This document shows, in pieces, positions 36,091-44,543 of a stretch of DNA of 64,000 nucleotides. This DNA comes from an uncultured Myxococcales bacterium. Its GTDB lineage: Bacteria > Myxococcota_A > UBA9042. The notes under the pieces are model-generated. The model had not been told where the DNA came from. It did no database searches and worked only from the letters and a program-made list of their open reading frames with translations. Made by a program: the position numbers and the translations under genes. Position 1 is the first letter of the stretch; every line of letters begins with the position of its first letter. Location of the stretch: the NCBI GenBank assembly GCA_903840165.1, contig CAIMEY010000060.1, positions 26,585 to 90,584 on the forward strand, written 5' to 3'.

Positions 36091-36969
36091 ATGCCTGCTT
36101 TGACCCTGCGCACGCCGGACGGCGTCCAACTCAGCGCCCGCAAAACGGGTTTGCTGCACGGCCCCGTCGTTGTCCTGTGCGACGGCATTGGCTGTGACGG
36201 CTACATTTGGCGCTACCTGCGTCCCTGGCTCGAAGAACGCAGTCAAGTCATTCACTTCCATTATCGAGGTCACGGACTTTCGGCGATTCCGGAGGATGCC
36301 TCCACCTTGACCGTGCACCAATGCGCGCTGGACGTGTGGACCGTCATCGATGCCTTGACCGCCGATCATCGCGATCAACCCGTTATTTTGATGGGACATT
36401 CCATGGGCGTTCAGGTGATTCTGGACGCAGCTGCCCAGCACGCCTCGCGGGTGCGGGCTTTGGTGCTGATCTGCGGCGCCTTTGAGCGCCCCCTGGATAC
36501 TTTTCAGGATTCCGATACAGCCGCCAAACTGCTGCCCATTTTGTCGGGCGCGGCGTTTCGCTGGTCCCAGGGGCTGCGCGATCTGTGGCGGCGGGCGGTG
36601 CCGACCGAATTCTCGTACTGGATGGCCGTTGCTACGGAAATCAACGGCAAAATGATCCGCCGCGACGATTTCCTGCCCTACCTGCGCCACATGGCCCGGA
36701 TGGATCCCCTCGTCTTTGTTCGGTTTCTTGAGTCCGTGGCCCAGCATTCTGCGCGGACCTTCCTGCCGGACCTGCCGATGCCGGCCTTGGTCGTCGCCGG
36801 TCGGCGCGATCACTTCACGCCGGAGCGCTGTTCGCGGGAAATGGCGAAACTTCTGCCCATGGCTGAACTCTGTATTGTTCCGGGAGGTTCGCACACAGCG
36901 CCGCTTGAACTGCCGGAGCTGCTCGAACTTCGCTTGGCCGATTTTGGTCGCTGCCACCAACTCTGGTGA
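36091..36969 (+). CDS. Alpha/beta-hydrolase
   Basis: 292 residues. The fold markers are VVVLCDGIGCDGYIWRYL (oxyanion region), HFHYRGHGLS, nucleophile elbow GHSMG near residue 104, an acid in VVAGRRDHFTP and the catalytic His in PGGSHTAPLELP. The triad Ser-Asp-His is therefore complete. A cap domain of about 90 residues follows strand 6. Substrate is unknown; adjacency to a phospholipid-synthesis gene suggests a lipid ester, by inference only. There is no signal peptide. Confidence 0.9.
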   Translation: MPALTLRTPDGVQLSARKTGLLHGPVVVLCDGIGCDGYIWRYLRPWLEERSQVIHFHYRGHGLSAIPEDASTLTVHQCALDVWTVIDALTADHRDQPVILMGHSMGVQVILDAAAQHASRVRALVLICGAFERPLDTFQDSDTAAKLLPILSGAAFRWSQGLRDLWRRAVPTEFSYWMAVATEINGKMIRRDDFLPYLRHMARMDPLVFVRFLESVAQHSARTFLPDLPMPALVVAGRRDHFTPERCSREMAKLLPMAELCIVPGGSHTAPLELPELLELRLADFGRCHQLW

Positions 36970-37042
36970 CCACCACAGCGGCCCCAAAGCCAGGTTCGCG
37001 TGAAAGGGGCGCGTGGTCGTGGGGCAGGGGCCTTGGCAACGA

Positions 37043-37426
37043 TCACACGTCGTAGAAGATGGAGTCGTGAATCTTCAGGAATGCATTGAGGATTCGCTGC
37101 TCTTCGTCGCTCAGATCGTCCAGCTTGACGCCGGCTCCCGCGCGCGTGTGGTGCCCCTCGGCATCAAACGGCCGCGTCCAGCAAACGGTGGCGTGTTTGT
37201 GGAAGACGTGGTCCGATCCCGGAATCGAAAAGCGCACTTCGATCTTGTCGCCCTTGCGCAAATGTTCGTCGGTGGCAATGAACAGGCCTCCAGCCGAAAT
37301 GTTGGCCATCAGTCCGACGAACAGCTTGTGATCGCTGGCGACGCCGACTTGAATATCAAAGTGTTTTCGCAGTGTTTCCCTGCGATCCTGAGGCGCGGAG
37401 CCTTGATTGCTATGGCCCTTGTTCAT
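37043..37426 (-). CDS. PilZ-domain protein
   Basis: 127 residues from ATG 37426, with GGAG upstream; the longer frame to 37546 lacks support. The PilZ signature is partial to good: RRETLRKHF (R-x3-R type) near residue 15 and NISAGGLFIA (D/N-x-S-x2-G) near 42, then KIEVRFSIPGSDHVFHKHATVCWTRP. The myxococcal TIGR02266 subfamily has this compact form. It probably binds cyclic di-GMP or acts in motility and polarity, as in Plp-type proteins; binding is inferred. It follows the FHA gene on the same strand at 180 bases. Confidence 0.85.
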   Translation of the reverse strand: MNKGHSNQGSAPQDRRETLRKHFDIQVGVASDHKLFVGLMANISAGGLFIATDEHLRKGDKIEVRFSIPGSDHVFHKHATVCWTRPFDAEGHHTRAGAGVKLDDLSDEEQRILNAFLKIHDSIFYDV

Positions 37427-37606
37427 CCTGGCTCCGTGATCGTGGCGGGCGAAGGCTGCCTGCCGTTGGGGGGGAAGTAACGAAAAAATGCGCGCAATGC
37501 TAGGGCCCCGTGGCCCGCTTCGACCCGCGCCGCGGCCATGAGCCACAGGCTATGTATTGCCGAACGATCTGTGCAAACCCCAAAGAAGCATTGATATTTA
37601 CCGCAA

Positions 37607-39457
37607 CTAGCTAGACGAGCCGTTGCCGACGTGGACGCGCAGCAGATTGCGGCCCAAGAGGAACAAATCACCATTGCGAATCGGCATTTCCTGCTTGATC
37701 CGCAAGAAAGTGCCGTTGGAACTGCCGAGGTCCTTGAGAAAAGCGCGCCCTTTGCGATCGCTGATCACCGCGTGCGAGCCCGAGACAAAGCCGTCCTTGG
37801 GAAACAGGATGTCGCCGCGCTCACGGCCCAAGAAAACGTCTTGATTTTGCAAGAGATAGGCGTTGGCGACCTGACGCTGCAGGCCCATCTGGCTCAGGCG
37901 TCCCCACACCCCGCGGGCGATCGGCCAACCCACGCCCTCGGCCGAGCCGCGGCTGTTGTTCTCGCTCACGAGGCGGTCAATCCGTTCAAAACGAAGGACT
38001 TCTTGGCCCACACGCAGCAGATCGCCGTGGTGAATTTCCACGGGCGTTGTGATTCGCAGGTAGGTTCCGTTTGCAAAATCAAGGGGTTTAAGGCTAATGC
38101 CGCGATCGCTGGCTTCGACGATGCAATGCTCGCGGGCCAGAAAGCCGTCGTCCGGAAAGCGCAGTTGGCAGGATTGCCCGCGGCCGATGCGATTGCTGCC
38201 CGTATTTAGTGGGAATTGTGAGGATTCCGCGCCCGTGTCGTCGATCAACGCAATGTAACCGACGCGTTCCGGGCGGGCCGTTGCCAAGGGCGTGGGCGCT
38301 CGCGTTATGGCCACAGCAGCGCCACAACGCCCACAATACGGGAGGTTGGCTGGGACGGCCCCACCGCAGGAGGCACAAGAGGTCGCCGGGGGCGGCGTGG
38401 ATTGAGCCTGGGCAGCGGCAGAAAAGCTTGGACCGGCGAAGACTTGTGGAGGCATCCCACCGGCGCTGGTGGATGATACCGTCGCGGCGCGTGCCTCACC
38501 GACTGGAGGCGGCAATGGGCGGCCGACCCGCGTCGATGCCAGCGGGGGCCGGGAGCGGGGCGAAGCGTCGGCAAATTCCTGGGCATTTCCGCCAGGAGAC
38601 CCGCCGGAAAAGTCTGAAAAATCAGCAGGATGGTCGGTTCCCCTCGGTGGAGGGCGTGGCACGCGGCGAACGGTTCCTGCATCGACACCGGACGAAGGTG
38701 GTGCGGGGGCAGGGGCTGCGGGAACTGCGGGCGATTCCTGTGGAATCTCGGGATCGACTTCGCGTGGCCGAAATGCGGGCAGTGAACCAGAGCCCAGATT
38801 GCTGCGCGGCGTGGCGGCTGCGGCTGGAACCCCTGCACCGGGTGACAGATTGAGCGGCAGAGTCACCATCAGGTCTTCAGAATAACCTGGATTTGTAGGT
38901 GAATCAGCTGACGCTTTGGCGTAATCGCCTGTTCGCTGGGCTGACGCGGCGCCGGGCGCTGAGCCTTGGCCAAGGCCTGCTTGGGGACGTGCTGAAGGAA
39001 CTGTAGACCTCATGCCTGGTTGAGGCAGAGTGCCGGGGCCAGGGGTCGGCGGTGGAATGTGCGGAATGTAATCCGTAGCCGTCGGCTGCGCAGACGGGGT
39101 AGCCGAGGACGCGTTGCGCGGCGCCGGCAGGGGCGGCGGCGGTACAACGGGTACAGATCCGCGCAATAACGAGGGATTGGTCGGTAATCGCACGGGCGGC
39201 AAGGGAATCGGCGGTGGCGGTATGGATGGTGGCGGTATGGTTGGTGGCGGTGCGAACGGTGGCGCTCCAGCCGGTGCATCGGCTCCCGCCCCGCCTGACG
39301 GGATCGTCGGTCGGACGGCCGGAACCTTCGGGGCCTGGGCTGCCCCGGGGCCGGTGGCGGTCTGTCGGGCTTCTCCTGCGGGCATGGCTGCGCCACATCC
39401 CAGGCAGAATCGGTACTTCCCTTCGTTTGATCGGCCGCAACGCGGGCAGGTCACCAT
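37607..39457 (-). CDS. Double-FHA protein with two zinc ribbons and a Pro-rich linker
   Basis: 616 residues. The N-terminus is a zinc ribbon (CPRCG...CLGCG). Residues about 30-370 are a disordered Pro/Ala/Ser-rich linker. A second ribbon lies near 378-395 (CASCGG...CGRCG). FHA 1 is at about 415-500 (NRIGRGQSCQLRF, REHCIVE, FANGTYLRI) and FHA 2 at about 540-612 (VFLGRERGDILFP, GSHAVISDRKG, GSSNGTFLRI). The phosphothreonine-binding Arg and Ser of FHA 2 are present, while FHA 1 has REHC in place of the usual S-x-x-H. It likely reads Thr phosphorylation made by the Ser/Thr kinases of this genome. It is divergent from the shell operon. Confidence 0.9.
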   Translation of the reverse strand: MVTCPRCGRSNEGKYRFCLGCGAAMPAGEARQTATGPGAAQAPKVPAVRPTIPSGGAGADAPAGAPPFAPPPTIPPPSIPPPPIPLPPVRLPTNPSLLRGSVPVVPPPPLPAPRNASSATPSAQPTATDYIPHIPPPTPGPGTLPQPGMRSTVPSARPQAGLGQGSAPGAASAQRTGDYAKASADSPTNPGYSEDLMVTLPLNLSPGAGVPAAAATPRSNLGSGSLPAFRPREVDPEIPQESPAVPAAPAPAPPSSGVDAGTVRRVPRPPPRGTDHPADFSDFSGGSPGGNAQEFADASPRSRPPLASTRVGRPLPPPVGEARAATVSSTSAGGMPPQVFAGPSFSAAAQAQSTPPPATSCASCGGAVPANLPYCGRCGAAVAITRAPTPLATARPERVGYIALIDDTGAESSQFPLNTGSNRIGRGQSCQLRFPDDGFLAREHCIVEASDRGISLKPLDFANGTYLRITTPVEIHHGDLLRVGQEVLRFERIDRLVSENNSRGSAEGVGWPIARGVWGRLSQMGLQRQVANAYLLQNQDVFLGRERGDILFPKDGFVSGSHAVISDRKGRAFLKDLGSSNGTFLRIKQEMPIRNGDLFLLGRNLLRVHVGNGSSS

Positions 39458-39788
39458 GGGCCAACGCTCCTCAATCCCACAGGGTTGCTACCCTTGCTGG
39501 CGTTCAGCGTCAAGCGGGATGAGGTACCCCGCGGACGCTTCGCCACACTTTCTCACAGGTCTGTTGAGGACCGCCAGCCCTGTGTCGTGCGGCGCTAGGG
39601 ACATCATGTAAAGTCAGGGCTTTGCCGCCATGGCCCCGCGGACCGGCGGGACCGAGTTCGCGTCGACTGGCGCGCGTTGCCGGCGCCAATTTGATCGATT
39701 GCCCGCAAAGGGTTGGCAAGTGCCGTCACGTTGGGCTACAACACGCCCCGGATGCGTCGGCGTATTACCCCCTGACGCGGAGATAGCT
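39458..39788. other. Divergent region preceding the microcompartment operon
   Basis: 331 bases between the FHA gene and the first shell gene. The operon promoter must lie here or further upstream. GGAG stands 6 bases before ATG 39789. No operator or convincing -35/-10 pair was identified. Confidence 0.4.
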
Positions 39789-40415
39789 ATGGCCATCACG
39801 CTGCGAACCTACATCATCCTCGACAGCTTGCAACCGCAACTGGCGTCATTTATTGGCAAAACGGCGAGAGGCTTCCTTCCTTTGCCCAACATGGCCGCGC
39901 TCTACGTCGAGATCGCGCCGGGCATTGCCGTCAACCGAATTACCGATGTCGCCCTCAAAGCTACGACAGTGGCTCCGGCAATTCAGGTGGTAGAACGCGC
40001 ATTTGGCTTGCTCGAGGTGCACGACGCCGACCAGGGCGCGGTGCGCAGTGCCGGCAAAGCGATCCTTGCTGACCTCGGCGTGGCCGAAGAGCAGCGGATG
40101 AAGCCAAGAATTGCAACAAATCAAGTGATTCGCGCCATTGAGCCGTACCAAGCCCAGATCATCAACCGCGACAGCAGCGGCAACATGATCTTGCCGGGGG
40201 ACAGCCTGTTCATTCTGGAAACAGAACCAGCAGGTTACGCAGCCTACGCGGCCAACGAGGCGGAAAAGGCGGCCAACGTTAAACTCATTGAAGTTCGCCC
40301 CTATGGCGCCTTCGGTCGGTTGTGGATGTCCGGCAGCGAAAGCGAAATCGACTCGGCCCGCGCTGCGGCAATTGCCGCGATCGAAGGCGTGCAGGGCCAG
40401 GAAGGCAAGAAGTAG
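39789..40415 (+). CDS. BMC-T (tandem-domain) microcompartment shell protein
   Basis: 208 residues from ATG 39789, with GGAG upstream; the longer frame to 39630 is not supported. Two circularly permuted BMC domains are seen: residues about 1-95 ([43 protein letters not shown]) and about 100-205 ([56 protein letters not shown]). BMC-T trimers form pseudohexameric facet tiles. From memory it closely resembles the H. ochraceum protein Hoch_5816. It opens the operon BMC-T, BMC-H, BMC-P, aldehyde dehydrogenase, BMC-T. Confidence 0.93.
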   Translation: MAITLRTYIILDSLQPQLASFIGKTARGFLPLPNMAALYVEIAPGIAVNRITDVALKATTVAPAIQVVERAFGLLEVHDADQGAVRSAGKAILADLGVAEEQRMKPRIATNQVIRAIEPYQAQIINRDSSGNMILPGDSLFILETEPAGYAAYAANEAEKAANVKLIEVRPYGAFGRLWMSGSESEIDSARAAAIAAIEGVQGQEGKK

Positions 40416-40575
40416 TTCAGCGAAAGCCGCGCCACCTTTGGGCAATCGTCCCCTAGGCGCGGTCGAATCGTTCTGGAGCGCTCGGCAACGGGCCTGCGGA
40501 ATGACCGAGTCGCTGTTCCGTCAACCATGCGAATCCGTTCGCATCTACAAGTGGTAACCCCAAGGGAGAAAGCAA

Positions 40576-40881
40576 ATGGCAGACGCACTAGGTTTGATCG
40601 AAACTCGCGGCTTTGTCGGACTCGTCGAGGCTGCTGACGCCATGGTCAAGGCCGCCAAGGTCGAACTCGTTGGTTATGAAAAGATTGGCGGTGGTTACGT
40701 CACCGTGATCGTGCGCGGCGACGTGGCAGCGGTCAAGGCAGCGACGGAAGCCGGTGCCCGTCAGGCCGAGCGCGTGGGCGAACTCGTGTCCGTGCACGTG
40801 ATTCCGCGTCCGCACGGCAATGTCGACGCCGTCCTGCCCTTGGGTCGTGGTCCGGCCAAGAACGACGTCAAAGCTCCGTAG
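40576..40881 (+). CDS. BMC-H hexameric microcompartment shell protein
   Basis: 101 residues, with AAGGGAG 9 bases before ATG. A single canonical BMC domain covers nearly all of it: [57 protein letters not shown]. The pore loop is KIGGGY, so the hexamer pore is glycine-lined. The length fits the major facet protein of a shell. It is close to my memory of H. ochraceum Hoch_5815. A 160-base gap from the BMC-T gene and 289 bases to BMC-P are wide for an operon, so internal processing or promoters may set shell stoichiometry. Confidence 0.96.
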   Translation: MADALGLIETRGFVGLVEAADAMVKAAKVELVGYEKIGGGYVTVIVRGDVAAVKAATEAGARQAERVGELVSVHVIPRPHGNVDAVLPLGRGPAKNDVKAP

Positions 40882-41170
40882 TTCTTGACGTTTTCGCTCG
40901 CGCAGCTGCGGTTCGATATGCGACCACGGGCGACGTAGGTGCCAAGCCGGCGTGCTGCAGGCGGCCATGTCCGCAACAGGCCCCCCGTGGGCCCGCGCAG
41001 CCTGGCGCGATCGGGAATTCGGTCGCCGCGCGTTTTGCGTGCTGGGCGGTCAGGGTTGCCCGCGCCGTTGGCGTGGATTGTTTAGGCGTTTCAGTTGGTT
41101 CTGGCGCTGAAGACTTTCCCGCTGCGGCCGCGGCAGAGCCACGGAATCGGGTGACCAACGGGAGGTAGCA

Positions 41171-41494
41171 ATGCTGCTAGGCAAGATCATCGGCACGGTC
41201 GTTGCGACCAAGAAAGAGCCTGAACTCGTGGGCTTGCGCCTACTCCTGGTGCGCGAACTCGACGCCAAGTGGCAGGCCACCGGCAAGGTCATCGTTGCTG
41301 TGGACGCGGTGGGCGCTGGGGATGGAGAAACCGTCCTGTTTGCTGCGGGTTCCAGTGCGCGCTTGACGGCGGCGACCAAGGACCGGCCCGTCGACCATGT
41401 GATCATGGCGATCGTCGATACCGTGACCGCGTCAGGCAAGGTTGTGTACGAGAAGGATTCGGCTTACGACGACCCCAGCGATCGGGCGGAATAA
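41171..41494 (+). CDS. BMC-P (EutN/CcmL) pentameric vertex protein
   Basis: 107 residues, with GGGAGG before the ATG. The EutN/CcmL fold is clear: LLGKIIGTVVATKKEPELVGLRLLLVR, VDAVGAGDGETVLFAAGSSAR, RPVDHVIMAIVDTV. Pentamers of this family close the twelve vertices of the polyhedral shell. It is followed after 25 bases by the aldehyde dehydrogenase gene. It resembles Hoch_5814 in my recollection. Confidence 0.95.
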   Translation: MLLGKIIGTVVATKKEPELVGLRLLLVRELDAKWQATGKVIVAVDAVGAGDGETVLFAAGSSARLTAATKDRPVDHVIMAIVDTVTASGKVVYEKDSAYDDPSDRAE

Positions 41495-41519
41495 CCTTGT
41501 TGATTAAAGGAGTTCTGCC

Positions 41520-42941
41520 ATGATGGACGAAGCCCGAATCAACGCCATCGTCGCCGAAGTGGTCCGCCGATTGCAGCCTGCTGCAGCCGGCGCTGGCTCT
41601 GGACCGACGATCCGCGTTCCCCGGCATTTCACCGGTAAAAACGGGATGTTTGAGGAGATGGACCACGCGGTCCAGGCTGCCCGCGACGCCTACGATCAAA
41701 TGCACCAGCAACCCGTGCACGTGCGGCAGCGCGCGATCGAAAACATGCGCCGGTGGACCCTGCAGAACCTTGAGGAAATGGCCAAACGGGCTGTCGAGGA
41801 AACGGGGCTTGGCCGCATTGCCGACAAGATCGAAAAGAATCGATTGGTCGCCAACAAGACGCCCGGCATGGAAATCCTCATGCCCGCAGCCCAAACGGGC
41901 GATCACGGTCTGACCCTCGATGAGTACGGGCCCCTGGGCGTCATCGGCTCGATTACGCCGACGACCAATGCCACGGAAACCATTCTCAATAACGCCATCA
42001 GCATGATCGCGGGCGGCAACACGGTGGTGTTCAACGTCCATCCCAGCGCCAAGAGGACCCTGGCGTGGTTTACCGAAAAACTCAATCAATGCTGCGTAGA
42101 AGCGGGCGCGCCCGACAACATGATGACCATGTTGACCGAGCCGACGATTGAAACGGCGCAGGCTCTGATGAAGCACCCCGGCATTCGCTTGATCGCGGTC
42201 ACAGGGGGCGGTCCCGTCGTCAAAGCAGCGCTGAATTCCGGCAAGAGGGCGGTCTGCGCGGGGCCCGGCAATCCGCCCGCAGTTGTTGATGAAACGGCCA
42301 ACCTGCGTCAGGCGGCTCGCAACATTATCGACGGCGCGAGCCTGGACAACAATATCGTCTGCATCGTCGAAAAAGAAATCATTGCCGTAGCTTCCATTGC
42401 CGATGAGCTCAAGCGGCAGCTCGTCAGCGAGGGCGCGTATGAGGTCAAGGGCACAGAGCTCAATGCGCTGGAAAAGCTTTTGATTATCGATGGTCACGTC
42501 AATCGCAAGTATGTCGGCAAGGATGCCAAGGTGATCCTGCGCGACGCGGGCATCCAAGTCAGCGGCGACCCGCGGATTGGTTTTGCCGAAGTCAGCGAGG
42601 ACCATCCTTTCGTCCAGCTGGAAATGCTGATGCCGATCCTGGGCTTCTTCCGCGTTCCGGATTGGGAGCAGGCGGTGGCGGCGGCCGTGCGCGTCGAACA
42701 TGGCTTTCTCCACACGGCGACCATGCACTCCATGGCGATCGACCGTTTGGACCGGATGGCTAAGGCTGTCAATACCTCGATTTTCGTAAAGAATGCGCCA
42801 AGTTTTGCGGGCCTCGGGCTACGTGGCGAGGGCTATACCGCCTGGACCATCGCCGGCACGACTGGGGAAGGGTTGACCAACGCCCGCACCTGGACCAAGC
42901 AACGCCGCTGCACCTTGAGCGGATTTTTCCGAATCGTTTAG
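41520..42941 (+). CDS. Acylating aldehyde dehydrogenase, PduP/EutE type
   Basis: 473 residues, AAGGAG 8-9 bases before the ATG pair. The Rossmann NAD-binding region has GVIGSITPTTNATETILNNAISMIAGGNTVVFNVHPSA; ITGGG-like AVTGGGPVVKAALNSGKRAVCAGPGNPPAVVD follows, and catalytic Cys near 281 sits in DNNIVCIVEKE. These are diagnostic of CoA-acylating aldehyde dehydrogenases of microcompartments, which turn an aldehyde into acyl-CoA with NAD+. The N-terminal 18 residues form an amphipathic encapsulation helix. No phosphotransacylase or alcohol dehydrogenase lies nearby, so the rest of the pathway must be elsewhere. The aldehyde source is not shown. Confidence 0.94.
   Translation: MMDEARINAIVAEVVRRLQPAAAGAGSGPTIRVPRHFTGKNGMFEEMDHAVQAARDAYDQMHQQPVHVRQRAIENMRRWTLQNLEEMAKRAVEETGLGRIADKIEKNRLVANKTPGMEILMPAAQTGDHGLTLDEYGPLGVIGSITPTTNATETILNNAISMIAGGNTVVFNVHPSAKRTLAWFTEKLNQCCVEAGAPDNMMTMLTEPTIETAQALMKHPGIRLIAVTGGGPVVKAALNSGKRAVCAGPGNPPAVVDETANLRQAARNIIDGASLDNNIVCIVEKEIIAVASIADELKRQLVSEGAYEVKGTELNALEKLLIIDGHVNRKYVGKDAKVILRDAGIQVSGDPRIGFAEVSEDHPFVQLEMLMPILGFFRVPDWEQAVAAAVRVEHGFLHTATMHSMAIDRLDRMAKAVNTSIFVKNAPSFAGLGLRGEGYTAWTIAGTTGEGLTNARTWTKQRRCTLSGFFRIV
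41526..41576 (+). other. Encapsulation-peptide-like amphipathic helix
   Basis: The residues DEARINAIVAEVVRRLQ at the N-terminus place I, I, V, V and L on one face and charged residues on the other. A short Ala/Gly/Ser linker then leads to the enzyme. This matches helices that target cargo into shells. Confidence 0.7.
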
Positions 42942-43001
42942 CGATTTTGACTGCGGCTTCTCCGGTGTACTTCCCCAGTCCGAATTCGTCCAAGGTCTGA
43001 A

Positions 43002-43610
43002 ATGCCCGCCATCGATCACGAAACCCTTGCCGGGATTGAGCTTAGTCAGGTGCCCGCCGGCCTGTTCGTGCTCGACGCCTTGGCCAAGGAAGCGGCGGTG
43101 CAGATTTTGGTCGCCAGTGACATCGATCCGGGGCATTTTCTGATTCTTTTCGGCGGCGACCTGTCCAGCGTCGAGTCGGCGCTGCAACGGGCGATGGCCG
43201 AGGCGGGGCCGGAGTTGTGCGAGTCGCTGCTCTTGCCCCAGGCGCATCCTGGCCTGCGCGCAGCATTAGACGGCGAAATGCAAACGTTTTCGGCGGCGCA
43301 AAGCAGTGATTCCTCCCTCGGCATTGTGCAGTGCCACACGGTTCTCGGCACGCTGGCTGCGGTAGATCGCGCGCTCAAGATCGCGGAAACGCAGCTGATT
43401 CGCCTGCGCTTGGCCTCGGAGTTGGGTGGGCAGGGCCATGCCGTGTTGACCGGCGAGCAGTTCGATATCGAAGCGGCCCTCGACGCAGCGCAAACCGGAG
43501 CCCCGACCGGTGTGAACATCGTCACGCGACGAATTGCTCGTCCTGCCGCGGAAGTCTATGTTGCTGCAGCACAACGTCGCTTTGGTCGCCTTGCAGCTTT
43601 CGAGCCGTAG
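43002..43610 (+). CDS. Second BMC-T shell protein
   Basis: 202 residues, AAGG before the ATG. Two diverged BMC domains are visible: residues about 10-70 (IELSQVPAGLFVLDALAKEAAVQILVAS, FLILFGGDLSSVESALQRAM) and about 105-175 (LGIVQCHTVLGTLAAVDRALKIAETQLIRLRLAS, GHAVLTGEQFDIEAALDAA). A pattern of tandem domains fits BMC-T trimers, some of which stack and gate a large pore. Its place after the aldehyde dehydrogenase equals that of Hoch_5812 as I recall it. It is the last gene before an intrinsic terminator at 43653. Confidence 0.88.
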   Translation: MPAIDHETLAGIELSQVPAGLFVLDALAKEAAVQILVASDIDPGHFLILFGGDLSSVESALQRAMAEAGPELCESLLLPQAHPGLRAALDGEMQTFSAAQSSDSSLGIVQCHTVLGTLAAVDRALKIAETQLIRLRLASELGGQGHAVLTGEQFDIEAALDAAQTGAPTGVNIVTRRIARPAAEVYVAAAQRRFGRLAAFEP

Positions 43611-43652
43611 GGACCGCGTGCGCTTGCTGCTGCTGCTCGATGCTTGAACGGC

Positions 43653-43679
43653 AACGGGCACAGAGTTTGCTCGTTTTTT
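43653..43679 (+). terminator. Intrinsic terminator closing the microcompartment operon
   Basis: AACGGGCA (43653-43660) pairs with TGCTCGTT around the loop CAGAGTT, with one G-U pair, and runs into TTTTTT (43674-43679). It is 42 bases after the last shell gene and 68 bases before the next gene. Confidence 0.82.
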
Positions 43680-43746
43680 CATCCGGTTCCTGGGGGACGT
43701 TGTTTGACGCCAGGAGCTTGGCTGCGCGGGCGAAGGTGGTGCGACT

Positions 43747-44541
43747 ATGGGACCCCTTCAGGTTAAACCCCTGGAAAGACGTGGTTTTCTTGCCGGTGCT
43801 GCTTGCCTCATGGCTGCGCCTGTGGTCGTGGCCTGTCGGCGCGTGAGTTCTCAAGCCGCCCAGGGGGACTCGAAGTCACAACCGCCTGATACAACGGCTG
43901 AAGTGACATCAGGGACCCAGATTGGTCAATGGCTGGTGCCTGAGGGTACCCTGCTTTCCCCCACGGATTTCGCGCGGTTACTGGCTGTGATGGACGCGCT
44001 GGTGCCCGGCGACGCGTCGTCTGCTGGCGCGACGCTGACCCACGCTGCTTGGTATTTGGACCAGCTTTTGGGCGCATTTCGCACTGATCCTCCGCGGATA
44101 TACGCAGGGGGCCCATTTTCCGGGCGGCATGGCGGTCTGGACGGCTTTGCCCATTTCCAGCCGCTGACGCGCGTCGAAACCCTGCGCTGGCGCACTTTCC
44201 TGGAGGGTTCCAAAGGGTTGCCTGAGCGCGAGTGGAATGGCCCGGTGATCGGCCTGCTGCAGCGCTATCAGACGGGCCTGGGGGCGATTGCGACGTCGGC
44301 CCAAGCTAAGTATTCAAAAGAACTGGTGGACCTGTCGCGTGATGAGGTCAACGCCCTGCTCGACGACGCCGATGCGGACTTTGTCCAGATGGCCTACGAG
44401 CACGCCGTGGAAGGCACCTACGGCGACCCGGTGTATGGTGGCAACGCGCAACTGCTGGGCTGGAAAGCCATTGATTATGAAGGCGATCGTCAACCCGTTG
44501 GCTACACAGCGCGGCAGATGTCGCACCCTGAGGAGGGCTAG
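43747..44541 (+). CDS. Gluconate 2-dehydrogenase subunit-3-like protein
   Basis: 264 residues. The N-terminus has twin-arginine character (ERRGFLAG then a hydrophobic stretch) and a possible lipobox VVAC at 29-32, so it is exported. The family features are LLAVMDALVPGD, FAHFQPLTRVETLRWRTFLEG, and the C-terminal MAYEHAVEGTYGDPVYGGNAQLLGWKAIDYEGDRQP, typical of the small subunit that carries or escorts the flavin subunit. The next gene (GMC flavoprotein) begins 2 bases after the stop. A dispersed repeat overlaps the start codon, so a later start is possible. Confidence 0.9.
   Translation: MGPLQVKPLERRGFLAGAACLMAAPVVVACRRVSSQAAQGDSKSQPPDTTAEVTSGTQIGQWLVPEGTLLSPTDFARLLAVMDALVPGDASSAGATLTHAAWYLDQLLGAFRTDPPRIYAGGPFSGRHGGLDGFAHFQPLTRVETLRWRTFLEGSKGLPEREWNGPVIGLLQRYQTGLGAIATSAQAKYSKELVDLSRDEVNALLDDADADFVQMAYEHAVEGTYGDPVYGGNAQLLGWKAIDYEGDRQPVGYTARQMSHPEEG
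43749..43774 (+). repeat. Dispersed repeat copy across a start codon
   Basis: GGGACCCCTTCAGGTTAAAC begins within the ATG of the gluconate-dehydrogenase-like gene (43747-43749) and continues CCCTGG. It has GAC where most copies have GAG. Confidence 0.5.
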
Positions 44542-44543
44542 CT

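Noticed and set aside
35833..36987. 384-codon minus-strand frame opposite the alpha/beta hydrolase
   Set aside because: The plus-strand gene has a complete catalytic triad; the minus frame has no recognisable domain.
41403..42728. Long minus-strand frame opposite the aldehyde dehydrogenase
   Set aside because: It mirrors a strongly conserved coding region in a high-GC gene; it shows no family features and is best explained by codon bias.
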